Source of the DNA: UBA1794 sp031552405
GTDB lineage: Bacteria; Bacteroidota; Bacteroidia; Bacteroidales; Bacteroidaceae
Length of the DNA stretch: 64,000 bases
Reading direction: 5' to 3'
Assembly (NCBI GenBank): GCA_031552405.1
Contig: JAVBMN010000018.1
Span: forward strand, 62,001 to 126,000
This document shows positions 1-7,787 of this stretch, piece by piece (position 1 is the stretch's first letter; each line of letters begins with the position of its first letter). The notes under the pieces were generated by a model, which ran no database searches, was not told the DNA's origin, and was given only the letters and a program-made list of their open reading frames with translations. A program made the translations under genes and the position numbers.

Positions 1-1
1 A

Positions 2-190
2 TTTGGTGTGGGTTATTTTACGGTGAATCCTTATATCAAAGACGACGGCATTTTTGATGAGGCCTTCTTGAATGCGCAACCGGCTGTGCAGGAGACTGAA
101 TTCATTCGCCATGTGCGCTTTGAGAAACCTGTGATAATGAAGATTGACGGAAAGAAGAATATGGGTGTTGTACTGAAACCGTTTAATTGA
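2..190 (+). CDS. C-terminal end of an unidentified protein (5' end outside window)
   Basis: An open frame enters from the left edge and ends in TAA/TGA-type stop at 188-190, giving about 62 residues that finish with the segment MGVVLKPFN. There is no start codon that must be used inside the window, so this is the tail of a gene that begins upstream. I do not recognise the family from this fragment. The following AraC-type gene begins 22 bp downstream on the same strand, so the two could be co-transcribed. Confidence 0.6.
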   Translation, partial: FGVGYFTVNPYIKDDGIFDEAFLNAQPAVQETEFIRHVRFEKPVIMKIDGKKNMGVVLKPFN

Positions 191-212
191 TTCTGTTTTA
201 TTTGTTCTTTTA

Positions 213-1397
213 ATGGAAATGCTTTATAAATTGATATTGTTTCTGCCCTGTTTTACGTCTTTATTCTGGGTGATAGTTTTGCTTCTCAATAATCCAAGAA
301 AGAATACCCGGCCGCAGAATATCTGGATATTATTCCTGTTGTCGCTGGCTATCTGTTCTTTTATATGGGGAATTCTTTTCAATGGGATTAGGGATTACAC
401 TTCCTATTATGTGCTGGATGTGATGGATATCACTTTTTCCTTGACGGTGCTTCCTCTAGTGCATCTTTTCTTCAGATCAATAACCAATCGAAGTCGGTTT
501 ACGTGGAAGCAATACCTTTGTTTGCTACCGGGTGTTGTGGTTGGAGGGGTTTGTCTTGTCCTTTACCTGAGGATGGGTACGGAGCAGTCGGCCTTCTTCA
601 TAAAGGAGGTAACAGAGAATTACGAGAGTTTCCGGCCTTTATCAGGCTCGCTTCAAGAATGGCTGTATCTGTTCTGCGTGTATCTATATAGTGTTGTTGT
701 TTTTCTACAGATAGCGGTTCTCATGACGTATTCTTCTTTAAACCTTATTCGATACAGGAAGAAGCTTGCAGATTATTTTTCGAACCTGAACGGAAAGTCT
801 ATTGAGAATGCCCGGGCGGTACTGGTGGGATTCTTCGGGCTTCTTTTTGTGGGGTTGATAGCCGTTTGTACGTGGAGCACATCTCTTAAAAACTATCTTT
901 TAATATGTCATTTGTTAATGGCAGGAATAGCTGCGTGTATTTACTATATGAGTTTCCATGTGGTCAGGATTAGGTTTACTGCCAAAAGTATTACGTTCCA
1001 GACAGAAGTGCAAGATATCGAAGCACTGGAGATGGCCGAACAAAAAGAGGTCTATGCAAAGATCTTTCCTTTGTTTCAGCGACTGATTGAAGAAGAAAAG
1101 GTTTTTCTTCAGCCAAACCTCTCATTGGATGACATCGCCCAGCTGATGAACTCAAACCGTACGTATGTATCCCGTATTGTCAATGACAGGTTCGGGTGTA
1201 ACTTTCACGAATTCATAAATGGAAAGCGCATTGAGTATGCTAAAACGTTACTGTCACAGAATCCTGCGCTCTCACAGGAACAGGCAGCCGAGCAGTCGGG
1301 CTTTTTGTATGCATCTACTTTTAGCCGCGTATTTAAAAAGCACGCAGGAGTTAGTTTCTCTGAATGGAGAAGGACATTCCTTCTTGCATATTGTTAA
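213..1397 (+). CDS. Membrane-anchored AraC-family transcriptional regulator
   Basis: The 394-residue protein has a hydrophobic N-terminal two-thirds with about seven predicted membrane segments (roughly residues 8-28, 40-58, 66-88, 100-120, 147-172, 205-225 and 230-250). A cytoplasmic AraC/XylS double helix-turn-helix follows at about 290-392, ending in the typical pattern of a second helix-turn-helix plus F-S-R-V-F-K-K. This 7TM-AraC layout is a known Bacteroidota sensor-regulator architecture in which the membrane part probably senses a ligand and the C-terminus binds DNA. The target is not obvious, since neighbours are an unknown upstream gene and a convergent outer-membrane protein. An ATG also occurs at 219, so the start is ambiguous by two codons. 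Confidence 0.85.
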   Translation: MEMLYKLILFLPCFTSLFWVIVLLLNNPRKNTRPQNIWILFLLSLAICSFIWGILFNGIRDYTSYYVLDVMDITFSLTVLPLVHLFFRSITNRSRFTWKQYLCLLPGVVVGGVCLVLYLRMGTEQSAFFIKEVTENYESFRPLSGSLQEWLYLFCVYLYSVVVFLQIAVLMTYSSLNLIRYRKKLADYFSNLNGKSIENARAVLVGFFGLLFVGLIAVCTWSTSLKNYLLICHLLMAGIAACIYYMSFHVVRIRFTAKSITFQTEVQDIEALEMAEQKEVYAKIFPLFQRLIEEEKVFLQPNLSLDDIAQLMNSNRTYVSRIVNDRFGCNFHEFINGKRIEYAKTLLSQNPALSQEQAAEQSGFLYASTFSRVFKKHAGVSFSEWRRTFLLAYC

Positions 1398-1425
1398 AGA
1401 GAGTGATTTAAGGATCATAGCTAAG

Positions 1426-1458
1426 AGTAAAGGCTGCCTTCACCGGGCAGCCTTTACT
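1426..1458. terminator. Bidirectional hairpin between convergent genes
   Basis: A perfect 13-bp stem (AGTAAAGGCTGCC at 1426-1438 with its complement at 1446-1458) and a 7-nt loop lie between the AraC gene and the convergent barrel gene. There is no long T tract on the plus side, so termination strength is uncertain. Confidence 0.65.
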
Positions 1459-1507
1459 GAATTGTGGAGTGAATGGTCTTGAATTCTTGAATCGATATGT
1501 TTCTTTT

Positions 1508-2038
1508 TTAGAAAGAAAATCCGATTCTAAAGGTAATACCCTCTACGTTCTCAGAGCTGTAATCGCTGTAATAGCGATAATAACCATACGATGATATGGT
1601 TTCCATGTCATCCATGACTTGCAGTGTATATCCTATACTTAGATCCAGTGAGGCCTTCCTACCGATTCCAAAACTCACACCCATAGACGGATTGACATAG
1701 GCTCCTGTAGCATCATATGCAGAATATCCGGTTTTTAAGCCGAAGAACGGAGTCACTTTCTGGTTGATAAAATTCACCTTGAAATCCACAAAAACGGGAA
1801 CAAAAACAGTTTCCCAGTCCTTATGGTAGCTCACTGCTACACCGGCACCCAAAAAGATGTAGGGGTTGAACTGGTAACCGTGGGATGTGGAGAGTTCAAT
1901 GGCATCATCGCCATAATCTCCGATTCCTGCGGTGGCTCCTGTAGAGAAACTAGCCCGGTACCCTTTGATGTTCCGTTGTGCAGAGGCGTACGTGCTGCAT
2001 CCCAATATGAGGATGGTTACTAGAATGATCTTTTTCAT
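1508..2038 (-). CDS. Small outer-membrane beta-barrel protein
   Basis: The 176-residue protein has a clear signal peptide (charged MKK start, hydrophobic core, cleavage after about A20-Q21). It is followed by alternating amphipathic strands rich in aromatic residues and glycine and ends in the terminal F-R-I-G-F-S-F, the C-terminal beta-signal expected of a barrel assembled by BAM. Length and strand pattern suit an eight-stranded OmpX/OmpW-like barrel. No enzymatic motif is visible and the function is unknown. It is a single-gene unit with its own promoter box at 2068-2075. Confidence 0.75.
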   Translation of the reverse strand: MKKIILVTILILGCSTYASAQRNIKGYRASFSTGATAGIGDYGDDAIELSTSHGYQFNPYIFLGAGVAVSYHKDWETVFVPVFVDFKVNFINQKVTPFFGLKTGYSAYDATGAYVNPSMGVSFGIGRKASLDLSIGYTLQVMDDMETISSYGYYRYYSDYSSENVEGITFRIGFSF

Positions 2039-2067
2039 GTTTTTGTAATTAAATGTAAATAACTATG

Positions 2068-2075
2068 CAAAGGTA
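2068..2075 (-). promoter_or_regulatory. TAnnTTTG promoter box for the beta-barrel gene
   Basis: On the minus strand the sequence reads TACCTTTG, matching the Bacteroidota -7 element, 30 nt before the start codon. Confidence 0.6.
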
Positions 2076-2126
2076 TTAATAAAAACTATAACAGGGCGAA
2101 GATCTGCCAATTAAATATTAAAAATC

Positions 2127-2158
2127 AAGAAAGGCTTCCTGTGTAGAAAGCCTTTCTT
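2127..2158 (-). terminator. Terminator of the XRE-cupin / acyl-CoA synthetase operon
   Basis: An 11-bp perfect stem (AAGAAAGGCTT at 2127-2137 pairing with 2148-2158) lies 28 bp beyond the stop codon of the synthetase gene and is followed on the minus strand by an AT-rich run. Confidence 0.7.
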
Positions 2159-2185
2159 AATGAGAGGTGAAAAGGTGGAATGGTG

Positions 2186-3838
2186 TTAAATGATCTCTAT
2201 ACCTTGCTGCTTACAGAGTTCCAGTCCTACTTCTTTCAGTTTGAACTTTTGAATTTTCCCGCTGCCGGTCATGGGGAATTCCTTGATGAAGAAGATGTAT
2301 TTGGGTACTTTGTAGTGGGCAATCTTGTCTTTGCAGAACTCACGCACGTCCGATTCTTCCATATCCACACCTTCCTGTAGGATGATGAAAGCGCCTACTG
2401 CTTCGCCGTAGCGTTTGGAGGGGATGCCGGCTACTTGTACGTCTTTCACGCCTTCCAGCTTGTAGAGGAATTCTTCGATCTCGCGGGGGTAGATGTTTTC
2501 ACCGCCACGGATGATCATGTCCTTGATGCGGCCGGTGATGCGGAAGTTACCCTCTTCGTCCTTCACACCGAGGTCGCCGGAGTGGAGGAAGCCGTTCTTA
2601 TCAATCACCTCGGCAGTGGCTTCGGGGTTCTTGTAGTAGCCCTTCATGGTGTTGTAGCCCCGGTTGCACATTTCACCTTGTACGCCTATGGGACATTCTT
2701 CGCCGGTTTCGGGGTCGAGGACTTTCACTTCGGTAAACTCAAACTCATATCCCACGGTGGTACAGCGTGATTCGAAGGAATCTTCAATGCGGGTATGTGT
2801 CATACCGGGTGAGGTTTCGGTGAGGCCGTATACACTGGTGATGCGCATGAACATCTTGTCCTGCACCTGGCGCATGAGTTCGATGGGGCAGAGGGATCCG
2901 GCCATGATTCCGGTGCGGAGGCTGGACATGTCGAACATCTCGAACATGGGATGATTCAGCTCGGCTATGAACATGGTGGGTACGCCGTACACGGCGGTGC
3001 AACGTTCCTTATGGATGGAGGCCAGTACCACGAGCGGGTCGAAACGTTCTACCATCACTTGTGTGCAGCCGTGGGTCAGTACGTTCATCGAGGCCAGTAC
3101 CACGCCGAAGCAATGGAACAACGGCACGCAGCAACACAGCTTGTCATCGGCGGTAAACTGCATGTGTTCACCCGTGAGGAGTCCGTTGTTGGCAATGTTA
3201 TGGTGCGAGAGCATTACGCCTTTGGGGAAGCCGGTAGTACCGGAGGTGTACTGCATGTTCACGATGTCGTGGCAGTTAACCCCTGCCTTGGCGGTAGTGA
3301 GCTGTTCGTCTTCCACGTTGTTGCCCAGCAGCAGGATCTCGGCAGTGTTGTACATACCGCGGTATTTCTCCTGGCCGATGTAGATCACGTTTTTCATTTC
3401 CGGGAAGCGTTCGCTCTTGAGGTGTCCGCGTTGGCAGGTCTTTAGCTCGGGGAGCATTTTGTAGGTCATGTCCACAAACTCGTCGCCCATCACTCCGTTT
3501 ACGATACACAGGGTGTGCATATCGGAGTTTTGGCACAGGTATTCCAGCTCTGACTGCTTGTAGCTGGTGTTCACGGTTACGGCTACGGCGCCTATCTTAG
3601 CGCAGGCGTAGAGGAAGGTGAGCCAGTCGGGCACATTACCCGCCCAGATACCTACATGGGTACCTTGCGTGACGCCGATGGAGAGGAGTCCTTTCGACAT
3701 ATTATCTACGCGCTCATTGAATTGGCTCCAGGTGAAGCGCAGGTTACGGTCGGAATATACGATGTACTCTTTGTCGGGCGTTTCCTGTGCCCAGTGTTCG
3801 AGCCATCCTCCCAGGGTTCTGTCTGATAACTGTATCAT
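2186..3838 (-). CDS. AMP-forming acyl-CoA synthetase (fatty acid-CoA ligase family)
   Basis: This 550-residue protein is a full-length member of the ANL adenylate-forming superfamily. It activates a carboxylic acid with ATP and transfers the acyl group to CoA. The phosphate-binding loop Y-T-S-G-T-T-G-F-P-K-G is at residues 197-207, the Y-G-L-T-E-T motif follows near 330, the hinge segment H-S-G-D-L-G near 420, and the C-terminal catalytic lysine in G-K-I-Q-K near 533. Medium- or long-chain fatty acids are the usual substrates of this subgroup, but the chain length cannot be read from sequence. It lies 10 bp downstream of an XRE-cupin regulator gene, which probably controls it in the same transcript. 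Confidence 0.9.
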   Translation of the reverse strand: MIQLSDRTLGGWLEHWAQETPDKEYIVYSDRNLRFTWSQFNERVDNMSKGLLSIGVTQGTHVGIWAGNVPDWLTFLYACAKIGAVAVTVNTSYKQSELEYLCQNSDMHTLCIVNGVMGDEFVDMTYKMLPELKTCQRGHLKSERFPEMKNVIYIGQEKYRGMYNTAEILLLGNNVEDEQLTTAKAGVNCHDIVNMQYTSGTTGFPKGVMLSHHNIANNGLLTGEHMQFTADDKLCCCVPLFHCFGVVLASMNVLTHGCTQVMVERFDPLVVLASIHKERCTAVYGVPTMFIAELNHPMFEMFDMSSLRTGIMAGSLCPIELMRQVQDKMFMRITSVYGLTETSPGMTHTRIEDSFESRCTTVGYEFEFTEVKVLDPETGEECPIGVQGEMCNRGYNTMKGYYKNPEATAEVIDKNGFLHSGDLGVKDEEGNFRITGRIKDMIIRGGENIYPREIEEFLYKLEGVKDVQVAGIPSKRYGEAVGAFIILQEGVDMEESDVREFCKDKIAHYKVPKYIFFIKEFPMTGSGKIQKFKLKEVGLELCKQQGIEII

Positions 3839-3848
3839 CCTTCTTATA

Positions 3849-4427
3849 TTAAAAAGGTGTATATACTACGGCCAGAATCTGGGCAGCTTGCCCGTTAAGT
3901 GCATGTACATGGTGGGGTACGATGGAATCGTAATAGATGCTGTCGCCTTCTTCAAGTACATAGGTGTTTTTCCCGTAGCTGATTTCCATCACTCCCTTGG
4001 TTACCATGATGAACTCTTCGCCCTCATGAGAAGAGAGGGTGAAGGAGTTGTCTTTGGTAGCTTCGATGTCAATGATGAACGGTTCCATGTGGCGATCTAC
4101 CTTTGACTTAGACAGTGAGTGGTACTGCATGTGGCGGTGGGTATGGGCCGTGTTATTGGAAAAACCGATGGTATCGGTCGTCTCATTCTTGCGGCACACT
4201 ACGGGGCCTTGTTCCGTGGGCTGGTCATCCAGGAAGGTGCCCAGACGTACACCAAGCACGCGTGCTATCTTGATAAGGGGAGCCAGTGAAGGGAGGTCTT
4301 CATTATTTTCTATTCGATTGATCTGTTCTTCGGCAAGGCCTGAGCGCTCAGCCAGGTCGGCCACGCTGATTTGTTTCGTTTCGCGAATGGATTTGATCTT
4401 TTCGCCTACAATTTTGGTATGGTCCAT
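3849..4427 (-). CDS. XRE-family regulator with C-terminal cupin domain
   Basis: The 192-residue protein has an N-terminal helix-turn-helix (about residues 8-62; the motif S-V-A-D-L-A-E-R-S-G is visible) and a C-terminal cupin_2 barrel (about 115-188) containing the E-G-E-E and P-H-H-V-H-A-L motifs. Such proteins bind DNA and sense a small metabolite in the cupin pocket. It is the first gene of a two-gene unit with the acyl-CoA synthetase 10 bp downstream, which suggests that it responds to an acyl or carboxylate compound (inference). It is transcribed divergently from uvrA across a palindrome-rich gap. Confidence 0.88.
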   Translation of the reverse strand: MDHTKIVGEKIKSIRETKQISVADLAERSGLAEEQINRIENNEDLPSLAPLIKIARVLGVRLGTFLDDQPTEQGPVVCRKNETTDTIGFSNNTAHTHRHMQYHSLSKSKVDRHMEPFIIDIEATKDNSFTLSSHEGEEFIMVTKGVMEISYGKNTYVLEEGDSIYYDSIVPHHVHALNGQAAQILAVVYTPF

Positions 4428-4485
4428 ATCTTAATTATTATTCTAAATTCTATAAGGCAATATGCTGCGATTTTATTTCGCGGTG

Positions 4486-4493
4486 CAAAAATA
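4486..4493 (-). promoter_or_regulatory. Promoter box for the XRE-cupin operon
   Basis: The minus strand reads TATTTTTG (TAnnTTTG consensus), 59 nt upstream of the regulator start codon. Confidence 0.6.
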
Positions 4494-4643
4494 CATAAAA
4501 CTTTGATTTGAAAGAAAAAAAAGGCGAAAACTGAAGAAAATAAATCATTTAAGGCGGTTTTCCTTATAGTTTCTCATCTTCTGATCGGTTTCTTTGCATG
4601 ATTTCATACAGATGTGCTTTTCGAAAATGGGTTTTCCCGCATG

Positions 4644-4745
4644 AAAGAGATCGTACCTCATATCGGGTACAATCATATCCCAATTGGGGTACAATCGTAT
4701 CTGATATGAGGTACAATTGTACCCGATATCGGGTACGATCTCTTT
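4644..4745. repeat. Cluster of nested palindromes in the divergent XRE/uvrA gap
   Basis: A 102-bp segment is bounded by a perfect 14-bp inverted repeat (AAAGAGATCGTACC at 4644-4657 and its complement at 4732-4745). Inside lie the perfect palindromes GGTACAATTGTACC (4710-4723), GTACCCGATATCGGGTAC (4719-4736) and CCCAATTGGG (4679-4688), plus the inverted pair CCTCATATC (4656-4664) / GATATGAGG (4703-4711). The word GGGTACAAT or a close variant recurs several times. No gene fits here. It could be an operator array for the neighbouring XRE regulator, a structured RNA, or an intergenic repeat element. Confidence 0.8.
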
Positions 4746-4793
4746 GAGGGCTGAAAAGAGGAAGTTTGAAGGGGTATTTACGCGGAGTTTACG

Positions 4794-4801
4794 TATCTTT
4801 G
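4794..4801 (+). promoter_or_regulatory. Promoter box for uvrA
   Basis: TATCTTTG matches TAnnTTTG, with a TTTG at 4765-4768 as a loosely spaced upstream element. The start codon is 27 nt downstream. Confidence 0.6.
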
Positions 4802-4827
4802 CAGGTTCATAAAAAAGAAGAGCAAAG

Positions 4828-7638
4828 ATGGCTGAGCAGAAATACATCACGATCAAAGGCGCACGCGTCCATAATCTGAAGAACATTGATGTGCAGATTC
4901 CCCGGGGGAAGCTGACGGTGATTACCGGCTTGTCGGGCTCGGGTAAGTCATCGCTGGCTTTTGATACGCTCTATGCAGAGGGGCAACGCCGCTATGTGGA
5001 GAGTCTGAGCAGCTATGCCCGCCAGTTCTTGGGCAGAATGAGTAAACCTGAATGCGATTTTATACTAGGCATTCCGCCCGCCATTGCCATTGAGCAGAAG
5101 GTAAGCAGCCGCAATCCCCGCTCCACAGTGGGCACCAGTACGGAGATCTATGAATATCTGCGCCTGCTCTTTGCCCGTGTGGGGAAAACTTATTCGCCCG
5201 TATCCGGTGCGTTGGTCAAGAAGCACACCACCGAGGATGTGGTGCGTTGTATGCGTTCCTATCCCGCCGGTACCCGCTTTACGGTGCTTTGTGCGGTGAA
5301 GGAAATGGTTACGATTCCTTACCTGGAGAAGCTGCTGAAGATGGGCTTTACCCGCCTTGAAGTGGATGGTGCCATTGCCCGTATTGACGATCTTATCAAG
5401 CATCCCGGAGAAGAAGGGGTGCCTATGCTTCATACAGATAGTACCTCGTATATATTGGTGGACCGTATGGCTGTGGAAGATTCCAAACCTGCCATATCCC
5501 GCTTGGTAGACTCGGCGGAAACAGCTTTCTTCGAGGGAGACGGTACCTGTCTTCTGCGCTTCTATAAGGAAGATGACAGTACCCAGATACATACATTTAG
5601 CATCCGCTTCGAGGCGGACGGTATTCGTTTCGAAGAACCCAGCGACCAGATGTTCAGCTTCAACTCTCCCGTAGGAGCATGCCCTAAGTGTGAAGGCTTC
5701 GGTAAAGTAATAGGCATTGACGAGGGCTTGGTTATCCCCAATCGTTCACTCAGCGTGTACGATGGGTGTGTGGTGTGCTGGCGTGGCGAGAAGATGAGCG
5801 AATGGCTGGATTATTTCGTGGAGAAATCGGCTCAATATGACTTCCCCATTTTTACTCCTTACTATCAGCTTACCCGTGAACAAAAGGACTTTTTGTGGCA
5901 CGGGAATAAAGAAGTGGAGGGCATTGACCGCTTCTTCCGTATGCTTACCGAGAATCAGTATAAGATACAATACAGGGTAATGCTGGCCCGCTATCGTGGA
6001 AAAACCGATTGTCCCCAGTGCCACGGTACCCGTTTGAAGAAGGAAGCCGGATATGTGAAGGTGGGTGGGCGTTCCATCTCTGAACTGGTGGATTTGTCGA
6101 TGCTCGACCTGAAAGCATTTTTTGAGGGTCTTGTCCTCGATGAGCACGATGCAGCGGTGGCCAAACGGATCCTTATCGAGATCCGTAACCGTATCTCTTT
6201 CCTTATGGATGTAGGCTTAGGATACCTCACACTGAACCGCCTCAGTAACAGCCTGTCGGGAGGTGAGAGCCAACGTATCAACCTGGCCACTTCATTGGGT
6301 AGCAGCTTGGTAGGATCGCTGTATATTCTTGATGAACCAAGTATCGGACTTCATTCCCGCGATACGGACCGCCTCATCAAGGTGTTGCGTCAGCTTCAGC
6401 AGCTGGGCAATACCGTAGTGGTGGTGGAACATGATGAGGAGATTATCCGCTCGGCCGACTATATCATTGACGTAGGTCCAGAGGCAGGCCGCCTAGGTGG
6501 GCAGATCGTTTATTCCGGTCCGGTACCTGTGGCTGGTAAGGTGACGGATGCGGAAAAGGCTGCTTCACACACCGTGAGATTTCTTTTGGGCGAAGAAACG
6601 ATTCCTGTTCCCCTCACCCGTCGCCCCTGGCAAAACTATATTGATATAAAGGGCGCCCGGCAGAATAACCTGAAGGGCATTGACGTGCGTTTTCCCCTAA
6701 ACGTGATGACGGTAGTTACAGGAGTCAGCGGATCGGGCAAATCCACTTTGGTTCGCGACATCTTCTATCGTGCCCTGAAGCGGGAGTATAGTGAAACTTC
6801 GGAACGCCCCGGCGAGTTTGTTTCCCTGGAAGGCGATATTAAGCAGGCTCGAGATATTGAAATGGTGGATCAGAACCCTATCGGGAAATCCAGCCGCAGC
6901 AATCCGGTGACTTACCTCAAAGCGTATGACGAAATCAGGAAGCTGATGGCTGAGCAAGCCCTCTCCAAGCAGATGGGCTATACCCCCGCCTTCTTTTCCT
7001 TCAATACCGAGGGTGGTCGTTGCGAAGAATGTAAAGGAGAGGGAACAGTCACTGTGCCTATGCAGTTTATGGCCGACTTGGTGTTACCCTGCGAGAGTTG
7101 CCATGGAAAACGCTTCAAGACCGATATACTGGAAGTACGCTTCCATGAAATGAATATCTACGACATTCTTGACATGACCATCAACCGTGCCATCGAGTTC
7201 TTTACGGAGCACCGCGAGGCGAAGATTGTTCGTAAACTTAAGCCTCTTCAGGACGTGGGCTTGGGGTATGTGAAGCTTGGACAGTCCTCCAGCACCCTCT
7301 CCGGTGGTGAGAGTCAGCGCGTAAAACTGGCCTATTTCCTGAGCCAGGAAAAGTCGGAACCCACCATCTTTGTGTTCGACGAGCCTACAACCGGCCTGCA
7401 TCTTTTTGATATCCATCGCCTGTTGCGCGCTTTTGATTCACTCCTTCAACGCGGACATACATTAATAATAATAGAGCATAACCCGGATGTGATCAAATGT
7501 GCTGATCATGTGATTGACCTTGGTCCTGAGGGGGGCGAGGCGGGAGGAAACCTAGTGTGCTGGGGGGCACCTGAAGAGGTTGCTTCTTGTAAAAGTAGTT
7601 ATACGGGCCGGTTCCTGAAAGAAAAGTTGTTAATTTAA
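4828..7638 (+). CDS. uvrA: Excinuclease ABC subunit A (UvrA family, paralogue-like)
   Basis: This 936-residue protein is a double-cassette ABC ATPase of nucleotide excision repair; UvrA dimers scan DNA and load UvrB at lesions. The first Walker A (G-L-S-G-S-G-K-S-S) is at residues 34-42 and its signature L-S-G-G-E-S-Q-R at 476. The second Walker A is at 632-640 and its signature at 824. The C-terminal zinc module is complete (C732, C735, C755, C758). The first zinc module is atypical: C285/C288 are present, but the C-x-x-C pair that usually precedes the F-S-F-N motif is absent, and a separate C314/C317 pair follows. Many Bacteroidota carry two uvrA genes, and this may be the divergent copy. 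Confidence 0.93.
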   Translation: MAEQKYITIKGARVHNLKNIDVQIPRGKLTVITGLSGSGKSSLAFDTLYAEGQRRYVESLSSYARQFLGRMSKPECDFILGIPPAIAIEQKVSSRNPRSTVGTSTEIYEYLRLLFARVGKTYSPVSGALVKKHTTEDVVRCMRSYPAGTRFTVLCAVKEMVTIPYLEKLLKMGFTRLEVDGAIARIDDLIKHPGEEGVPMLHTDSTSYILVDRMAVEDSKPAISRLVDSAETAFFEGDGTCLLRFYKEDDSTQIHTFSIRFEADGIRFEEPSDQMFSFNSPVGACPKCEGFGKVIGIDEGLVIPNRSLSVYDGCVVCWRGEKMSEWLDYFVEKSAQYDFPIFTPYYQLTREQKDFLWHGNKEVEGIDRFFRMLTENQYKIQYRVMLARYRGKTDCPQCHGTRLKKEAGYVKVGGRSISELVDLSMLDLKAFFEGLVLDEHDAAVAKRILIEIRNRISFLMDVGLGYLTLNRLSNSLSGGESQRINLATSLGSSLVGSLYILDEPSIGLHSRDTDRLIKVLRQLQQLGNTVVVVEHDEEIIRSADYIIDVGPEAGRLGGQIVYSGPVPVAGKVTDAEKAASHTVRFLLGEETIPVPLTRRPWQNYIDIKGARQNNLKGIDVRFPLNVMTVVTGVSGSGKSTLVRDIFYRALKREYSETSERPGEFVSLEGDIKQARDIEMVDQNPIGKSSRSNPVTYLKAYDEIRKLMAEQALSKQMGYTPAFFSFNTEGGRCEECKGEGTVTVPMQFMADLVLPCESCHGKRFKTDILEVRFHEMNIYDILDMTINRAIEFFTEHREAKIVRKLKPLQDVGLGYVKLGQSSSTLSGGESQRVKLAYFLSQEKSEPTIFVFDEPTTGLHLFDIHRLLRAFDSLLQRGHTLIIIEHNPDVIKCADHVIDLGPEGGEAGGNLVCWGAPEEVASCKSSYTGRFLKEKLLI

Positions 7639-7720
7639 GGATATGATGCTTTGTTTTGTTAAAAAGATTAAGATAGTATAATAAATGAAGCTTGTGCGAG
7701 AAGTGTATTCCGGAAATAAG

Positions 7721-7728
7721 TATATTTG
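7721..7728 (+). promoter_or_regulatory. Promoter for LruC lipoprotein gene
   Basis: TATATTTG (TAnnTTTG) lies 59 nt before the ATG, with TTG at 7692-7694 as a possible upstream element. Confidence 0.6.
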
Positions 7729-7787
7729 TGCACTTTTATAGGTATTAGAAAAAGATTGCTTAAGGTATTAGAAACACTAGTGTAATT

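Noticed and set aside
4545..4886. A 113-codon minus-strand frame across the uvrA promoter
   Set aside because: It covers the palindrome cluster and the start of uvrA in antisense; composition is not protein-like.
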